DNA of 64,000 nucleotides from Platycnemis pennipes (lineage: Eukaryota > Arthropoda > Insecta > Odonata > Platycnemididae), in the NCBI GenBank assembly GCA_933228895.1, contig OW121848.1, forward strand, positions 87,687,470-87,751,469. The letters are read 5' to 3'. How positions within the stretch are numbered: the stretch's first letter is position 1; each line of letters opens with the position of its first letter. The position numbers and the translations under genes were made by a program. A model generated the notes under the pieces. The model was given only the letters and a program-made list of their open reading frames with translations, had not been told where the DNA came from and ran no database searches. Shown piece by piece: positions 61,570 to 64,000 of this stretch.

Positions 61570-61631
61570 CCCTGAGAGCACAAAGTTTGCAGTATACCAA
61601 ATGTAAACCCAACTTTAATGTGCTCTCAGGG
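61570..61631. mobile_element. Short MITE copy (62 bp)
   Basis: The element starts CCCTGAGAGCACAAAGTTTG and ends GTGCTCTCAGGG, a perfect 12-bp terminal inverted repeat. The flanks give AT on both sides, a possible 2-bp target duplication. It shares its left end (to ACCAAATGTAAAC) with the 144-bp copy at 63708-63851 but is internally deleted. Confidence 0.85.
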
Positions 61632-61969
61632 ATCTAGACAAAAATAAAAATTGACCCATCTGCTTGTATGTATCATCTTCACTCTTTGAACTGTTATGTC
61701 CCTTGATTTTCCATTCATATACATTCATTTCTGTATCCCATTAAAGCATCTTACAACTTGTGAACTACATCAGATCATTTGGCACCCCATCACTTGGGAC
61801 ATGACATTTTCGCGAAACGTTTTTTGCGACAGGATTCACGAAATAAGCGACTTTTTGGGTTTAATCGCGAAATAACCGTGTCTTCTTTGAAACGCGATTT
61901 TTTTTAACGAAATTTGAGATATTTTGCAAATGCCGAATTTTTGTAGCATGAAATATTTTCTTTAGTGAT

Positions 61970-62320
61970 GACAGGATCGGATCTTTCATTTTTCTCGGTT
62001 TCGGATCCGGATCGTAGATTTTAAATTTTCGCGGTTTAGCGATCGAAGTGCCCCGTGAATGGAATGTAGGTGCGGTAGATATTGACAAGAAGAGGATGTG
62101 TAACTAAAGTCACGTAATTAGATGAAAACGTTCCCGTGCAACTAGAAGCAAAATAAATATATATGACTTTTTCCCCCCATTACCCCGGTATCGCGGGAAA
62201 AAAATACGTAGGATGCCATGCGTGTAGCCTACATTCGCCGGGATCAGGCATATAACGAGAGCCATGAACGAGAGCTAGTGTACTGTGCGAAGTTCGATCC
62301 CAATCGCAGTTTAATTTTTT
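61970..62320 (+). repeat. Dispersed repeat, copy 1
   Basis: Similar in order and wording to 62445-62905: TCTTTCATTT, GATCCGGATCGTAGATTTTA, CGATCGAAGTGCCCCGTGAA, TGGAATG, GGTAGATA, CTACATTCGCC and a final GAGAGCTAGTGTACTG. A box B-like GAAGTTCGATCCC lies near 62291. The family is not recognised; copies about 10-25% diverged suggest an old non-autonomous element. Confidence 0.7.
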
Positions 62321-62444
62321 CTTTCAGTCACTGCATCGAAAATGTTATCATATTCAATTTCAAACCATTTCATCTGAATACTCACTTTATTAGACTTTGT
62401 TGTTTAAATTAGATTTACAAATGAACCACTCATAAATTAAGGAT

Positions 62445-62905
62445 GGTCGGGTCGGATCCAAAGAACCGCGGGTCTTTCATTTCATTCCCTACTGAAATCA
62501 TATCCAGAGACAGTAAAAATTCAGATCCGGATCGGAGATTTTAACATCTCGCGGCCTCGTGATCGATGCGCCCCGCGAATGGAATGCACGTATGGTAGAT
62601 ACCAACAAGGAGAGTTAAGTAACTCGGGTCACGAAATGAGAAGAAGATTTTTTCCGTACCACAAACGAGGAAAACAAAATAAAAAATAGTCGTATTGACC
62701 TTTTTCTCCATAGGCTCGGATCAAGGAGGTTAGAAGTATATATATATCCTTCTAACCTCCTTGGCTCGGATGTGCGAGAAAAAAATTAAGCCGAATGTCA
62801 TGCGGGTCGCCTACATTCGCCAGATTCCCGTGAACCTATGAGAGCGTAGTTGTTAAAAATGAGGGCTAGCGTACTGCCAGTCGCGAGTTCTATCCTTAAG
62901 ACTAC
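62445..62905 (+). repeat. Dispersed repeat, copy 2 (carries a hairpin insertion)
   Basis: This is the partner of 61970-62320, in the same orientation: TCTTTCATTTC, GATCCGGATCGGAGATTTTA, GATCGATGCGCCCCGCGAAT, GTCGCCTACATTCGCC and AGGGCTAGCGTACTGCC. The box B equivalent is GAGTTCTATCC. It is longer than copy 1 partly because of the hairpin at 62722-62763. Confidence 0.7.
62722..62763. mobile_element. 42-bp hairpin element with 8-bp flanking duplication
   Basis: CAAGGAGGTTAGAAG and CTTCTAACCTCCTTG are perfect 15-bp inverted repeats around a 12-base AT loop. GCTCGGAT flanks it directly on both sides (62714-62721 and 62764-62771). The homologous repeat copy 1 has no hairpin at the equivalent place near 62180-62200. 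The simplest reading is insertion of a minimal inverted-repeat element with an 8-bp target duplication, as made by hAT- or P-type transposases. Confidence 0.7.
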
Positions 62906-63707
62906 CTTAGAATACAGCCGTGCTGTATTCCTAGGGTAATGCTAGTAGGCTGTTAAAAAAAGTAAGTTATCAGAAATTTCATGCCAAATTATAAGTAAAA
63001 AAAGATAATTAAATTAGGCGAAAGGAAATGATTGGAAAAAATTTATATTACAGAATTAAATCGTGGAATCATTACGTTAACTTTACTGTGTATTTTTGAG
63101 TGGTGTATTTGTAAATCTAGTTGAAGCGATAGAAGTACAAAAAAGTCAGTATCCACACACAAAGGTTGGAAATGAAGGATGATAAAGTTTTTTATTCAAT
63201 GGTTGAAAGAAAAATTTTAAACAGCGTAAGAATCGAACTTCATTACCTGCAGTCCACTACTCCACTCTGTTATTGTTATTACCATTATCTCATTTATTTG
63301 CCTTTAACTTAATTTTGCCTACTGTGTTTTTTATGTTGCGTAGGGTAGCCATAACTTCTGTATTGGATCTCAAATGTATGTAATTAACTGTTTGTTCACA
63401 TTGGTATGAAGTATTTATTAATAATATTTTTTAAAAACCCTTCCTTTAAGACTCCTTTTTCCCAACATTAAACACAGCTTTCACCTTTTTAAAACGATTT
63501 TATTTACCGCATTTGTCATTTTAAACACCGCTTTTGATGATTTTTATTTACCATTTTTCGGTGTCCCTACCCATCACCTATCTTTGATGGGAGTGTTTTT
63601 TAATACTCACTTCATTTATTGTCACTCACAACAAAATTAATCTCAAAGTCTTCTAAATGAGTAAAACTTAAGTACAGCTTAATAATGTCTCTCGATATGT
63701 AAATAAA

Positions 63708-63851
63708 CCCTGAGAGCACAAAGTTTGCATGTACCTAATGTAAACTCAATTTTAACATCTGCATCTGGTATATAACAGACGTTGACCAAATGTAGACATT
63801 AAAATGGGATTTTCATTTGGTACCTATACTGCAAACTTGGTGCTCTCAGGG
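63708..63851. mobile_element. MITE copy (144 bp)
   Basis: The ends are CCCTGAGAGCACAAAGTTTG and CAAACTTGGTGCTCTCAGGG, terminal inverted repeats with one mismatch in the first 20 bases. The complementarity extends inward (ACCTAATG versus CATTTGGT). AA flanks both sides, consistent with a 2-bp duplication. No coding capacity, so it would depend on a transposase encoded elsewhere. Confidence 0.88.
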
Positions 63852-64000
63852 AACCTAAACCTATGGTTTGAAAACCAGCATGAAATAATATAAGCACAAT
63901 GAATGTGGTTTTCCTAATTTGGTAATAAGAGCTTCCTGTGAGTTTAATGGATATAAGAAGAGTAATTGGTATCTTACTTTTAAGAATTTGCTAATGGCAT

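Larger units (their letters stand above)
61527..64000 (+). other. Sema-1a intron, 5' portion, repeat-rich
   Basis: The donor GTAAGT at 61527 opens an intron whose acceptor lies beyond the window. It contains two MITE copies, two copies of a dispersed repeat and a hairpin insertion, listed separately. The stretch 62910-63700 is AT-rich and shows nothing further that I recognise. Confidence 0.8.

Noticed and set aside
1..64000. CRISPR arrays, rRNA operons, prokaryotic operons or viral genes
   Set aside because: No regularly spaced repeats, ribosome-binding-site-led gene clusters or viral proteins were seen. Splice sites and LINE/SINE content show nuclear animal DNA.

Overview
The window is eukaryotic, almost certainly insect, nuclear DNA. 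It holds one recognisable host gene: part of a class 1 semaphorin (Sema-1a, first described as grasshopper fasciclin IV) on the plus strand. Six spliced exons, at 40619-40726, 59693-59780, 60096-60200, 60410-60498, 60673-60814 and 61178-61526, have clean AG/GT boundaries and compatible phases. They join into about 293 uninterrupted residues of the sema domain. The signal peptide, the N-terminal start of the domain, its C-terminal end, the PSI region, the membrane segment and the cytoplasmic tail were not found here. The assignment rests on family knowledge ([46 protein letters not shown]). Giant introns, the exon sequences and the repeat types suggest a hemimetabolous or other early-branching insect; the species cannot be named.

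Layout. Positions 1-40618 lie upstream of the first recognised exon and are probably intron, though intergenic DNA is possible. This part has no supported gene. It alternates between ordinary AT-rich sequence and kilobase-scale blocks in which one strand is almost purely pyrimidine or purine (about 2.9-5.1, 6.3-7.1, 7.9-8.6, 10.2-11.8, 13.4-14.5, 15.2-15.9, 16.4-17.3, 19.4-20.4, 22.6-23.7, 24.9-25.7 and 26.7-28.3 kb). Nearly all long open frames fall in these blocks and are composition artefacts. Positions 40727-59692 form a 19 kb intron with two degraded non-LTR retrotransposons, several tRNA-derived elements, a tandem duplication and AT-rich islands that look regulatory. From 59693 to 61526 five exons are packed with introns of 174-363 bp. 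The remaining 2.5 kb is intron with miniature inverted-repeat elements and a duplicated dispersed repeat.

Mobile DNA. Remnants include an RTE-like LINE with reverse transcriptase motifs (42995-43930, minus), a relative's 3' end (32330-32525), a CR1/L2-like LINE C-terminus with its 3' tail (49545-50220, minus) and a second copy of that tail (45095-45175). There are at least seven tRNA-like elements, including a family whose tRNA-like core lies between inverted repeats (29385-29625, 56743-56930, a partial relative at 45660-45835). There is a two-copy MITE family (61570-61631, 63708-63851) and a 42-bp hairpin bounded by 8-bp direct repeats inside one of two repeat copies, the other copy serving as an empty-site reference.

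No operon, CRISPR array, rRNA gene, intact tRNA gene or new multi-gene system was found. The most novel material is the small repeat families and the large-scale purine/pyrimidine strand switching.
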